From contig JAXGGA010002857.1 in assembly GCA_038373865.1 (NCBI GenBank), positions 49,392 through 113,391 of the forward strand: a stretch of DNA of 64,000 nucleotides, written 5' to 3'. Below the pieces are notes generated by a model that was given only the letters and a program-made list of their open reading frames with translations, did no database searches and was not told the DNA's origin. The position numbers and the translations under genes are program-made. Positions 1 through 12,400 of this stretch are shown here, in pieces. Every line of letters begins with the position of its first letter. The stretch's first letter is position 1. Source of the DNA: Uloborus plumipes (lineage: Eukaryota > Arthropoda > Arachnida > Araneae > Uloboridae).

Positions 1-205
1 GAGCTATTTAGGGGCTATGAAGGAGTAATATCAACTGGTAGAACAACAAGGGGGGAAAAAGATGAGAATCTACCGAAATGTGCATGAAGCCTCCATTAAC
101 TACAAAAGGAGTTATTAGAAACCAAACTTTGTTCTTCATTTTTCTCGAAATCGCTTTTTAGTCACTTTTATCTTTTTTCCCCCTGGCCCTTCATCTATTA
201 AATAA
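1..205 (-). repeat. Truncated copy of a MITE-like repeat
   Basis: This stretch resembles the element at 3718-3961: both contain a block about an arrested 'tttttctcgaaatcg/cgatttcgagaaaa' motif and end in a run of C followed by CTGGCCCTTC. It is cut by the window start, so only one end is visible. It lies outside the known exons, downstream of the last visible exon of the kinase gene. No coding potential seen. Confidence 0.5.
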
Positions 206-1248
206 CGAAAAAAATTAGATCACGGGACGCGGGAGCGTCCCGCCCCGCCAAGAAAACTAAATACAAGCCGCCAAGAAAAATGTGAAAGAGCGACTAAGGA
301 CTATTTACACGAGTAACCAAACCAGGGTTTTCACCCCTCTGTATCTCAGCCCCATAAAGATCCCTAGCGTTCATTTTTGGTATACTCAATCTCCAGCGGC
401 CCCTGACGGCACATACTAAAGCAAAACATCCAGGACCCTCAGGGAGAGGGGTGATAAAGGTTAAAAAATCGCTATTTTTCGCACTTTTTAAAAATTGTTT
501 GACGGGGGTCCAGACTAAACGGTAACTCGGATTGAGCTCTGCTTTTGCATCCACATTTATTTTGTCCCAAAGCTCGGCATAGGGGGTTTTTCGACCACCC
601 ACCCCCTCCCCCCTCGTTTTTATTTTCCGTATCTTTTCTCCCCGGGGGTCTTTAGTGTTGATTTTTGGTATGAATATTCTCGATGAGACATTGAGGACGT
701 TTTCCCAAAATTTACCCCCCGGGGTCATCGCACACCGGAGTTATTAATGCTTAAAATTGGTCCGATTTCTATCTACTAGCTCTGTTCAACATCTGAACAT
801 TTATGTTGTCATTGTTGGGCGGCGAGGAAAGAAAACTCAATGATTTATAATTTCATCTGTTGCCAGTTTCTATTTGTTAACAAATAAAATATTTGTAATT
901 GATTTTATTGCCCATAAGGCTTTTAAAAGGGATCTTCAATTTAGTTCATTTTAATATGAGATCGGCAGTAAGGGTTGGGTTTTTTTTTTAACTTTTAATT
1001 TAATCGTAGTATTGTTAGCAACTAGCTTTGTTTTGCGTCCGTTCGGGTGGTACATTGTGATTGATTTCAAATTTATCCTAGACTGAAGAAGATCCTTGAA
1101 CTTTTGTACTAAAATGCATGCCGCCAAGAAAACCACATATGTCGGACCGCCAAGAAAAATGTTGAAGGGAAAAAAAACATGCAAAGTAAATTTTGAAGAG
1201 AAAAAAAAAACAGGCAAAGAAATAATATTAATGCAAAAACATGTGATA
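206..1248. other. Intergenic or intronic sequence with CGCCAAGAAAA motifs
   Basis: No gene recognised. The motif CGCCAAGAAAA recurs near 246, 271, 1123 and 1148 and again inside the hairpin at 1249-1621, so it probably belongs to one repeat family. A 144-codon open frame on the minus strand (294-728) contains two diverged copies of the same peptide block and looks like translated repeat DNA, not a gene. The stretch may be intron 5 of the kinase gene to its right. Confidence 0.4.
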
Positions 1249-1621
1249 TCTCCCCAAAAACAACAGTGTTGTAAAAAAATCCCCCGCCAAGAAAACCTTA
1301 AATACTCAGTCTTAAAAAGTTATGATATCGAGTTTTCCCGCCAAGTTTGTGCCAAACTACAATTAACCTGTATGTATAGTTCTTTTAAATTGTTTTCAGT
1401 CCTGCCAGGCGGGAAGTTTTTACTCATTAAGCAACCACCTCACAAGACAAAGCTTCCCGCCTGGCAAAACTGAAAACAATTTAAAAGAACTATACATACA
1501 GGTTAGTTGTAGTTTGGCACAAACTTGGCGGGAAAACTCGATATCATAACTTTTTAAGGCTTGAGTATTTAAGGTTTTCTTGGCGGGGGATTTTTTTACA
1601 ACACTGTTGTTTTTGGGGAGA
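1249..1621. repeat. Long hairpin (foldback MITE)
   Basis: The left arm (about 1249-1415) is repeated as its reverse complement (about 1452-1621) with only scattered mismatches, leaving a loop of about 36 bp. The ends read TCTCCCCAAAAACAACAG and its complement. No ORF is needed to explain it. The target duplication is not clear. As RNA it would form a hairpin of roughly 168 bp. Confidence 0.85.
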
Positions 1622-3498
1622 TTAAAATAACCTGCCAGCTACAAAAAAGAACATTACAAGCTCCTTTAAAATGATACAAAATTCGCCAAATAAACACTAT
1701 ACTGAAATAGAGGTGAATGTCAAATTGTAAAATAGTGACCAACACAAAAATTAACTTTTAATATCGTCTTTTATTATCCAAACAGTTTTCTTTCGCGGTG
1801 GAGATTATACCAGGGTTGTTGTTAAATTAAAACGGTCCAATTCTTGCTGAGCGAGCAGAGAAGTTTACTGGTCAGGAAGGCGACATGATATAAAATTAAG
1901 CATGTCATTATTATTTCTTATAAACACAAAATATAATGTGTTAATTGAATATCTTTGACTTGGATTTCTCATTTCTAACATTATTTTTAAAAAATTTTGT
2001 GTTGAAAAGAAGTTTTTAAAAGTACTATTAATGATTTACAGACAAACTGTTTTCGTGTGCCGAAACCTTACTAATCTAGGCATATTGTACACTGCCAGGT
2101 TAGGTTTGCTCCGACTTTTGTTGAAATGTGGTTTTTTCCAGATCTATACTGCTTTAGATCCACACGGCAAAAATTTATTTTTAGAACCGTACTACTTACG
2201 AGTGAAGGGAGTGGCCAAACCAATTTTGCTCAGACAAAACCCCCTCTCATTTTCGTACACCCTAACTTGTTATGTTTTGATTGATCTGTTCACACGATTT
2301 GATCACATATGTGTGAATTTGTTGTATTAAGCAATCCTTGTTTAGCTTTCACAAACTTTTTAATGTAGAGTTTTATTGTTCATAGCGAAAATTTTAATGT
2401 ATGTACGTTATTGATTTTTCAAAACTATAGCATACATTAGTACATTCTTTTACATATTTTGAGAATTATCAGCCATCACCGCTTATCCTCTCATATCACT
2501 GTGTACTCATCTAATCTTTGAAATTATTTTGATAAAACTGAAAAATGAAGAGAAACAAATCTTCTCTAAAAAATAAATAAGCAACTACTTCACAAATCAG
2601 AAAAAACAGCGACGGTGAAATTAGAAATATTAAAAATAATAATCCTGATCATTAATCGGCCTATTATCACGAGCCGATTAATATGTAATCTGTAATCGGC
2701 CAATTTGCTAATCGGTGCATCCCTAATATACATACCTACTTATGCTAACTAATCAAAGGTAAAACTTTGGATTGTCAATTCTTACAAGAAACTACTGAAA
2801 GAATAAAATGAATTTTCTTACACACCTTATGATTTATAATAATACATAATAAATAGAAATTAAATAATATTTCCCATAGTGACTTTTGCTTACACAAAGA
2901 ACAAGGAAAGAGCCATCTTGTACATCTGACTAGAATTTGAAAAAGAGATGCACAACTTGATGCCGTTTGAGTAGTATATATGAAATTTAATTCTCCTATG
3001 CCTGACCGTTTATTTGTATATTTATTTATTTGCTATTAGTATTATGCAGAATACATACATACGCCTTCACACAGGTTAAGACGTCACAATGAAATTCCCC
3101 AAAATGCATTCAAAGATAACTTTAATGCATTTTTGGGGTTGCTTGTAAGTTAAAAAAGATAAACAAGTGCAAACAGTTTTAAAAATAATAAGCAAATTCC
3201 ATTAGGAGCAATTAAAATGAAAATCTATTTCAAAATTTGAGTGATAATTTTTTTGTGAACACAATACTTCCTTTTCTTTGAACAAAGAAACAAAAGGCAT
3301 GTCCATATGTTGTCAAAAAAATGTTGCATTTTAATTGCTAAAAAATTTTCTCCATCTGGTTTTCAGTGATTCAAAGTGAGCCCGAAGTACTTCAGACTTT
3401 CAAAACTAATATATTTCAGAAAGTTTTTAGTCACCATGCATTATATAGGGAGGCTGGATTATTTCAAAATAAATACAAACATTATGATTAATACTTAC
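1622..3498. other. AT-rich sequence without a recognised gene; hAT-like end at 2640-2731
   Basis: I looked here on the minus strand for the sixth coding exon of the kinase (the family block following CLP, rich in K, Y, D, V, I, P, R, G) and did not find it. A segment at 2640-2731 repeats AATCGGC-type words and ends in GGTGCATCCCTA, typical of a hAT-like terminus, but no partner end is visible. The rest is low-complexity AT-rich DNA. Confidence 0.4.
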
Positions 3499-6400
3499 TG
3501 GGAGGCAGAAATCCTCAAAAGCAGGCTTTACATATGTTGTATACTGATGCAAAATTTGATCAAGATCACGGTCTCTTTCTCTTGTATCACGTAGAACTAA
3601 ACAAAAAAAGAAAGAAAAATATTTCAAATTGGGACTGCATTCACATTTTGTGATTAAGTTAACTTGTGCACTTTGCACAGAATTTTTTCAAAGTTAGGAC
3701 GAATAATAAAGATATATGAATGGCCACGGGGAAAAAAGTTGAAAGTGACCAAAAAGGGATTTCGAGAAAAACGAAGAACAAAGTTTGATTTCTTGTAGCT
3801 CCTTATGTAGTTTTTCGAGTTTTCATGCCCATTTTGGTCGCTTCTCATTTTCCCTCCCTTGTCATTCTACTATATGATACTAGTCCTTCATAGCCCCTAG
3901 ATAGCGCTAATATCTCAAAATTGACGAAAAAGTGACTTTCATCTTTTCCCCCTGGCCCTTCATTATATAAATAAATGAATATATAATACCTAGCAAATAA
4001 CTTATGAGATAAAAACTTAGTTTAAAGTTATCAATGCCACAATAAAAACTTTATTTAGGATATAAAATATTTATAAAAGGACTATAAAACATATTTTCTT
4101 AAAATCTGTCTTTTTTTTTTTTTTAATTCTTCAAAAATACAAATACGCTTTCAACTGCACTTTAAATTGCCCAGCATTCATCACATGTTTTAATCTTAGA
4201 GCAGATATTACTAAATGGAGGGAGCAAGTCCAATCATAGGCTTAGAAAAAGCTGAAACAAAGATCCCAAGTCACATGGTTCAACATCTGCAAATGAGAGA
4301 CACGTTTTGCATAAAAAAAGTGAAAGAAACCCGATTTCTTCCAATACTTTACTTTAGAATATGTCACGTGCAGGCCCGTGCTGGGTGTCTTGGGAGGGCG
4401 GTGGACAGAAGATGAAAAGGTACTCCATACTGAAGGGCTGTGGCGAGACCGTAAATAGAAAAAAATTCGGGACGGTCCAATTTGCACATTGCCCAAACAC
4501 ACAAACATTTGTGTGTATTATAAGTCTTTTTTCTTGCTGCCCCCCCCCCCACACACACATGCTGTTTCTTGTGTTTTTTTTTCTCCCCTTGTTTTTTTTT
4601 TTTTTTTTTTGGACCGACTTTTATTGGAGTAGGGGTATTAAGAGAGAGATCAATGAATTCTTTCAAGTAGGGTAGAACCTTCGTAATTTTAGGGGGGTCC
4701 AGGGGTTTCTTGGAAATTTTGAAAAAAAAAAAGGTTTAAAATTCTGCATTTTGAGGCCTTATATGGGGCAATTGGGACTTAAAAAATAGGCAAACAAAAA
4801 CCTTATAAATGTTCCGCATTCCTTTGCAAAGTAAGATCAATCAAATTTTTTATTTCTTTTGTAGTTTAACAACCCGATTGACATTAATCGACAGACAGGA
4901 AGAACGAGAGAGGTGAAAGGTTAACTTATCATCACTTGCTTACATCGGTTTCCAGTATAGTTACGTAATAGTTTTTGATCAATTCCCGACTCGCCCACAG
5001 ACACAGCACTTAATAATACGAAATAAACAATAGTATGCATAACAAAATGTGTATAAACAAAACAATGCACAAAATTCTTTAAAAGAAATATTGAAGAATT
5101 GTGAAAAGACATTTGTGAAACATGAGAATAAGAATAGAAATTATGAAAGCAAATTATCTATCATAAAAATAAAAGTATCCTGTGTGTAAGGGTGTGAAGA
5201 AGCAGCTTCATATCAGTTGGTTAGTGAAAAAGATACAATTTTATGAAATCAAACTTCTTTTTTTTTCAAAACCAAGTTAGCATTACATGTCTTTTAATGT
5301 TAGTGATGTGAGAAAGTCAGTTTTTGTACAATGTGATACTGCTGAAAAGGGGAGGAAATACACCTCTGGCAAAATATGAAGCAGGTAGAATTTGGTGGGA
5401 CAAATGAATCTGCATTAGTATCACTGCCCAGAAATCAGGGTTGGGAAGTTCAAGCCGATAAGGTGAAAACGGGTTTAAACTGGAATGGCAAAAATTCTCT
5501 TCTGCCGCATTTGTGGCAAAAATTCAGTAAATAATATAAAAGTAATTACTGACACGAAATAGATAATGCACAAGACAAGCGATTTAATATTAACCAAAGT
5601 ACTATTTAATTGCGCAACATCATCACCATTTCAAATCGGGAAAATTTTCTCAGGAATGTCAGAACCAACCGGCTTGGTGATCGAGGGACAAGTAAGATTT
5701 GTGAAACTTTCATCTGCTGCTTATTTTATTAAACTGGTCAACCCTACTGTACCTGGAGTAGTTAAAAAAAATTTGTCTGGAAAAAGATCTTTCAGAAGAC
5801 AGGGCATGATTTGTTTTGAAAAGCTATGATATTACGTACAAAAAACTCGGCTAATATTGGCAAGTAAATTTATGTCCTGAGCACATGATAATCTATAACT
5901 GCCTGTTTAAATCTGAATCTTTTTCATTAGCACTCATAAACTTCTCCACGTACGTTACAATATCCCAAATATTACAGGCAGCTTTAGCTGAACAGTTATT
6001 TTTCTGAACTAAGCCAAGATCAGTTCTAAATGGCAATGGCCTAAATTTTTTACAGTAAGGAAACAGAATTACACTTTTTTGTTTACTTAAACTCATATCA
6101 TTAGAGCTATTAAAGAAACATTAGTCTTTGCCAGTTTCTACCAGTTTTTACTGGTTACAGGGGTCTGGCCAGAGGAAATTCGGGTCCGTTAACGGACCAT
6201 TCACAAAAATACGATCAAGCAAAACGGAAACTTCACAAAAATACGATCGAGCAAAACGGACCCATCACAAAAATACGATCGAGCAAAACGAGCCCTTCAC
6301 AAAATGCTGATCAAACTAAATGGACATTTCACCCATTATCCATTTAAAAAGCAAATCTGAAATCAAAATAACTCATAGCATATTTCTGTGTAAAACGCCC

Positions 6401-9400
6401 ATAATTTTTGGGCCTTTTCTGAAGTTAAAGAAGGGAATCGCTTATCTGCCACTTTTTGCGACGGAAAAAAAAAGTCGGCAGCGGCACACTTCCTGCCTGC
6501 TATGCTTGGGCGATAAATCTTAAATGGAAAATGTAGCACTTTTTGTTGGCTTTTAAAGAAATTAACAACTTTTGTTTGTTTTATCATATGCAAATCAAAA
6601 TGTTTTGCTGCGATGTTGCTGTTACAGATTTCTCTGGAAATGCAGAGTAAGGAATTTTCTCCCTGCTCTTAATTTGGACAAAAAGGAATAAATAATAGCA
6701 ATTATCTACGAAATGAACTTACAAGGAGACGGCACGGCCGTGGGGTCGGAGATTCGGGTCAATTTTTTTTGTGGGGAAAGAGGACCATTAGTACCTCACG
6801 TGGTTGAAGTAATACGACGCACTACTCAGAAAATTTTGAGAAAAATCGAATTTAAGTTTCCGATTTTTAAGTTGAAGCCTTATCAGTTTAAAATCTCTTT
6901 CTTAAGATTACTAACGTGGTCCAGTTGGAAGAGTGCCAGGCTTGCGATCCGGTGGGCAAGGGTTCGAATCCCACTGCGGGGTGTTTTTTTTTTCTTTCTT
7001 TCTTTCTATTTTTTTTTCTCTTTTCCCTCCAAGTTATTGGTTATGTTTCTCCTCCGAACTTAATTAAAAAAAGAATATTTGAGCCAAAGAACGCAAAGTT
7101 TTTCATTCACTGAAAAACATTCGCGCTCGTTATTCTATCTGCTCATAGAACGTTCCGATCTTTATTTTTATTATTATTATTAATTACTAGTAATTATTGA
7201 AACTGTTCACATCCCTACATTATTTTTTAATACTCTTTTGATTTTTTTTTCAATTATTTTCTTTTTCTTACAACAACACAATTCATAACGGTGGGTTTCT
7301 TTTATTTTTCATTGTAAATCATATAAGGAGGAACATTGGAACAATAATGAGAATAAATTCAATATTTTTAAAAAAATAATTATATACAAAACCCGCAGTG
7401 GTAATTACTGTTGAAAAAAACAAACTAATACTTTTTACATTGGACAAATATTTTTTTACAGTTATTATAACATTTTTATATTAATGAGTATAAATTTAAT
7501 TTTTTTCATACAATAATAAAAAACAAAAACTGTAGCGGTAATTAACGAAGAAGCAAACAAAGCAATAATTTTCAAATGGTGTAAATAATTTTTACAATAA
7601 TTATAACACTTGGATATTAATGAGAGTAAATAAAAAAGAAAGAAAGAAAGAAAGAAAAAATCCTCCCGCAGTAGGATTCGAACCCTTGCCCACCGGATCG
7701 CAAGCCTGGCACCCTTCCAACTGTGCCACGGTGGCTTAGCACAAGAAAGAGATTTTAAACTGATAAGGTTTCAACTTTAAAATCGGAAAATTAAATTCGA
7801 TTTTTCTCAAAATTTTCTGAGTAGTGCGTCGTATTACTTCAACTACGTGAGATACTAATGGTCCTCTTTCCTCACAAAAAAATTGACCCGAACCTCCGAC
7901 CCCACGGCCGTGCCGTCTCCTTGTTAGAACTGCAAACAGATCGCTAGGGTTGGAGAAAAAATGGGATTTCTTCTGATAGAGTAACCAGCTATTTAAAATT
8001 ATCACCATCTGAAGTCTTTGGTGTGACGTTTTCACCTTATTTCGGCAGAAAACTGTGGTTTTTTTTTCATGCTTACAAGGGTGGTGTTTTGGTTATATTT
8101 AGGAATAATTAATGTATTTTTCGTTTGTTAATATTGGAAGTCTCGTATTGTGTTTTGCTACGTCTCCCTACTTTCATATTTTTCCCTCCGAATTTTTGGC
8201 GACTATGTCGGTGATTATTAATGACATTCATCATATAAACCTGATGAAATGGAATTCTAAAATTATTTGACTTTAATAAATTATTGTATTTACCGTTTTT
8301 ATACTTTTGATGCTTTCATTTTGAAAAATGCGATCGCCGCTTCCGATATGAAAATCAAATTTTACTTATTTTTCAAGCTAATTACTATTTATTAGGAGGC
8401 AAATAACTGAAAATTCACTTCATTTTTTGTTCAGATTATTATTTTTAAATTTTTAATGCAAAATTAACTGTTCTTTTGTGAGTCTAATGTTAAACACTGA
8501 ATGGATCGTTTCATTTTATTTTTGCATTAATTTTATTAACAGATATTAATATTATGTTTGTCATAGACCTTTAAATTTTTTTTTTACCAAACTGAACTCT
8601 TTTATATGCCGTTTTTATGTTTTTGATGCCATCACTTTGAAAACTGCAATCTCTTTGCATCCGCTACAGCAATCGGATTTTTCGCATTTTTGATGTTTAA
8701 TTCGATGTTTTAAGAGGAAAATAAATGAAATTTATTTTTATTTTTTATTAAATTCAAAAATTTTATTTTTGCATTTTTTTTTTTTTCATAATTGTTTGAT
8801 TTTTACAAAGTTATTTGATTTATCACAAAATTATTTAGCATTTCACAAAAAACGGACCCTGTGAAAAATCCTGGACAGACCCCTGGGTTATGACCAGTTT
8901 CTGCTACTGTTGAGATAAAAACCAGTTTCTGCCAGCAATAAGCCAACCTTGGCAGACACAAGAAATTATTTACAGGAAAAAATCTTGGGTGATAATATAA
9001 ACACTTCAAACAAGAAAATAAAGTAGAGCCTTAATAACTAAGTCTTATAACCAGGGTGTCAGTGATTTAAATCAATTGATTTAAATCACTGAAGAGCTTT
9101 GACTTCCATCTAATAAACTGAAAAGTAATCCTACTCATCCCCCCTCCACATATGGTGGAAGGTTGCAGTCCAAATAATATGTATGCACAAATAGTGCTAT
9201 TTGTTTTATCTAATATGTGAAATAAAGAAAATACATGCAGCTGCAGGGAAGGTGTTGTAAAGAGTGAATTGAGGGGTGGGGGGGACATGATAGGATGTGT
9301 GTGATATTCTTTCAGTAAAAGAAAAAATAAAAACAACCAGACAGAAGATGAATTTTCTATGCCTTGCATTAGCAACTTGGGGGGTGGGGGCAGTCCTTAT

Positions 9401-12400
9401 CAGTGGATGAAATGGAATATGATTCCATCTTTACAAAACAAAAGCAAAATAAAGAGGAGAGGGGGGGGGGGCTGAATGAAGAAGTGAGGATTGGGTTGAG
9501 CTTCCTACCCTATTTGATTTTTATCCTAGCTAGTAGACAGGATTATTGGCTCCTAACACTTTTTTCTGGATTCCTTACTGGTGAAACGCATTTTTTATTT
9601 TTTTTAAGTCTAACTTCTTTCCTAGTCTTTCACCTATACCTAGAGTGGACATTCTCTGTAGAAATTCCAATTTAATATATAGTATCAGTTGAACATAAAT
9701 ATTAGAGAGTTTTTGCAAAAGCAATTATTTATTTATTAAGTAAGAAATTCTGACTAAAAATGTCTACTGGAAGAAAAAAAGATTCAATTTGGCTTTATTT
9801 TAATGATAAATCCGAAGTAGGTAAAAAAGGAAGCAGAGCTACTTGCAAAAAATGTGATAAAGAAATTTTGAAAAATGTTCCTAAAATTTTTAAAAAGTCG
9901 ATTGTGAGCATCGTACATATCTTACCAAAAAAAAAAACCCATCATCAGCTGGTTATTTCCCATCTCTACACTTTAACAGTTGTTGAATTTCTTAAGTTGA
10001 AAAAGTCACATTTAATTTAAAAATTTTTGCATATCAATTTTTTATTGTACTTCTCATTTTATTAAAATTTCGTGTAATGCAACTTAATGTCTATTTTCTT
10101 TAATTTTTCTGTAGAGTGTATCATAATTTTATTGATAATAAAAGTGATTAGAATCATACCTATTTGCATCGAATTCGGTTTTACATCGTAGTTTTTTTGG
10201 TGAAGCTTTACTTCAAAGGTATTTTTGTATTTAACTTAACCCCTTCCCGGCTTTTCCCGAGCTGGACTCGGGCAAGCGAAATGTACCATTCTGGCTCATT
10301 TCGAGTGTAGCTCGGGCACTGTGAAAATTAACAATGCACAACCAGTCTTTCCCGAATTATTTCACATATCCCTTTTATGGTTTCGGATGCTTTTATTTAC
10401 TATTGTTGCTACCAGATGTAGCACTATACAGTGTTTAAGCATGCGAATGATGCTATTATGTTTAAAAAGATTTGTATGTATGAAAATAAGCATAAAAAAT
10501 TGACATTTTTTGATCCGTATTCCCGAAATAAAATGAGCCTGGAAGGGGTTAAAGGTATAAATTAATTAATAACTAAAGCTTCTAATTTTTTTTCAAAAAA
10601 AAAATCCTATTTTTTGATTCTTTTACACCCTGCTTATAACTAGAATATTCATTTCTATCGAAGTTTCCATTTGCTCCCAAACTCTTGAGAAGGCTGTGGG
10701 AGTTTTCTATAACTCAAACTACCAATAACTCGAAGCTTTTCGCCAGTCCCTCGGGACTTTGAGTTATTGAGACTTTTCACTTTTTACTCCAGGGTTCCCG
10801 TACCTACCACAAAGAGTTATTGAGACTAGATTGTAACTATTTTTGCTCAGGTTGCATATTAAGGAATATTCTATTGTTTTCCAGTTCGTTTATACAACTT
10901 TTAAGCATGCCAAGAGTCAAAATTTAAACATACACAAACATTTGAAGCTTAATAATATGAAAGAAACAAACGAAAACGTCTTACTATGCATCAATTACAA
11001 AAATTACCTCGTCGAGATAATCTTGTATCGGGATCAGTATCAACAAAAAGTTTCATGTGAAATAGGTTTCTAATTTCAGGGAAATAGAAAACAAGAATGC
11101 CTTCTACTAAAACAACATCCGCAGGGTTGACAGTAAGAGACTTGTCAGCTTTCCTGAGAGAAAAAAGACAAGAAATAGAAAGTGAAAAAGAAAACAAATC
11201 CCAAACAAATTATAATGTTCACACAAACAATTAAAAATTATAAGCACACAGAAAACTTGTTGATTTTAACACATGTTAAAGCAATTACCTGGAATTTGAC
11301 TTAAAATCATAGACAGGAATTTGGACCACTTTTCCGGATAGGATTTCTTTTAAAACTTGATGCATTAGTTCATTATCAAAGGCATCTATGGGATAAAAGG
11401 GGATGGGGCGTTATTAAAAACAATGGAAAGATATAATTCTAATGGAAATTAAAAAGTTTTTAGTAACACTGAACAAGGTTCCTTCAATTATACAGAGGAA
11501 TCTTGTTAAAACAAGGACCTTTGAAATCAGTTCATCTTATTCCAGGGTTCAAAACCACTGCTGGTCTACTGGTCCCAGACCAGTGAAACTCGACTAGGAC
11601 CACCAGAAAATCAGTGGTCCACAAGACCACAAGCCGCCAAAAATCGTCAATCAAGCGAAACCTCTAGACGCTTTCTGCCAATTGACTGTGTGTTTTTTAC
11701 TGTTAAATCAAAGAGTTACAAATGAAAGTTTTATTTAAAATAAAAATAATCATAAAATAAATTATTCTATGCACAATTTGTTTAGTATTAAATTTTAAGC
11801 GGACTAGTAAGGTTGTCTGCGGACCAGCATATTCATATTGACTAGTCCAAGAGACCAGTAGGCGCTTTTACTAATTTCTAACCCTGTATTTGAAGAACAA
11901 TACAGAACAAACCATAGGGTGGGGAGGAGATCAAAAATGTAGTTCATCTTAGCAATAATTTGTTTTAAGCGTATGTGAATTAACTGAGTTCGACTGTAAA
12001 ATTAAACAGTGATAATGACAATATTAGAATTTTAAAAAGTGAGACATCAAAAGAATGATTTTATACAACACAGAACTCAGCAATGCTCTCCTTCCCTCAT
12101 TGCCACAACTTTCTGAAACAAGACTCCAAAACATATTTAGTAATTTTACTCATCAACCAGTGGCGCAGCCACGGGGGAGATTTTGGTGTTAAACTTTTTA
12201 AACTATTGTTAAACTATTTTGATGTGGAGATTTTGGTGTTGTTTTGGTGGTGTTTTTGGAGCTCCAACATATATCCCCTTCCATCAATATAGGGAAAAAA
12301 ACAATATTTTATCTTTTACAAATGAGATAGGTTTTAACAAAATAGCTTACTGCTTACTGAGTGGGAAGCAATCACAATGTTTTTTCCAGTTCTGAAATAT

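Larger units (their letters stand above)
6722..7923. mobile_element. Foldback element, Harbinger-like, with tRNA-like arms
   Basis: Long inverted repeats (about 6722-7010 and 7640-7923) start CAAGGAGACGGCACGGCCG, and TTA flanks both ends (6719-6721, 7924-7926). A TTA target duplication fits the PIF/Harbinger group. Each arm carries a tRNA-like segment followed by a CTTT/AAAG microsatellite. The 630-bp centre is AT-rich with weak internal repeats (7300-7560) and no ORF. ORFs reading through the arms are by-products. Confidence 0.75.
6158..8885. mobile_element. hAT-like element nested in 5436-8951
   Basis: Ends are CAGGGGTCTGGCCAG on the left and CTGGACAGACCCCTG on the right, a good inverted repeat. 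The flanks GGTTA are shared with a one-base offset, so the target duplication is imperfect. The left subterminal region has a 32-bp tandem repeat (6201-6310), and words such as CGGACC and TTTGTGAAA recur near the right end around 8840. The middle is occupied by a foldback element (6722-7923). No complete transposase. Confidence 0.6.
5436..8951. mobile_element. hAT-like element (outer), interrupted by a second element
   Basis: The left boundary reads CAGGGTTGGGAAG and the right boundary CCAACCTTG, the usual CAGGG...CCCTG-type ends of hAT transposons with some decay. Sequence just inside each end carries repeated CCAGTTTCT words (6130-6155 and 8893-8935) that are brought together if 6158-8885 is removed. 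No intact transposase remains. A clear 8-bp duplication is not seen, so the exact ends are inferred from the inverted termini. Confidence 0.5.
9052..10632. mobile_element. hAT transposon, defective, in kinase intron 4
   Basis: Terminal CAGGGTGT...ACACCCTG is flanked by a perfect 8-bp target duplication CTTATAAC (9044-9051 and 10633-10640), diagnostic of hAT. Just inside the left end lies the palindrome GATTTAAATCAATTGATTTAAATC. The element keeps only a relic of the transposase start (9760-10020) and has been invaded by a TTAA element (10240-10548). It is 1581 bp long, too short for an autonomous copy. Confidence 0.9.

Noticed and set aside
294..728. 144-residue minus-strand ORF
   Set aside because: It contains two diverged copies of one block and sits in repeat DNA; no family resemblance.
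6911..6981. Functional tRNA-Ala gene
   Set aside because: The boxes and a TGC-like loop are present, but the acceptor stem does not pair and the sequence is part of an inverted-repeat element.
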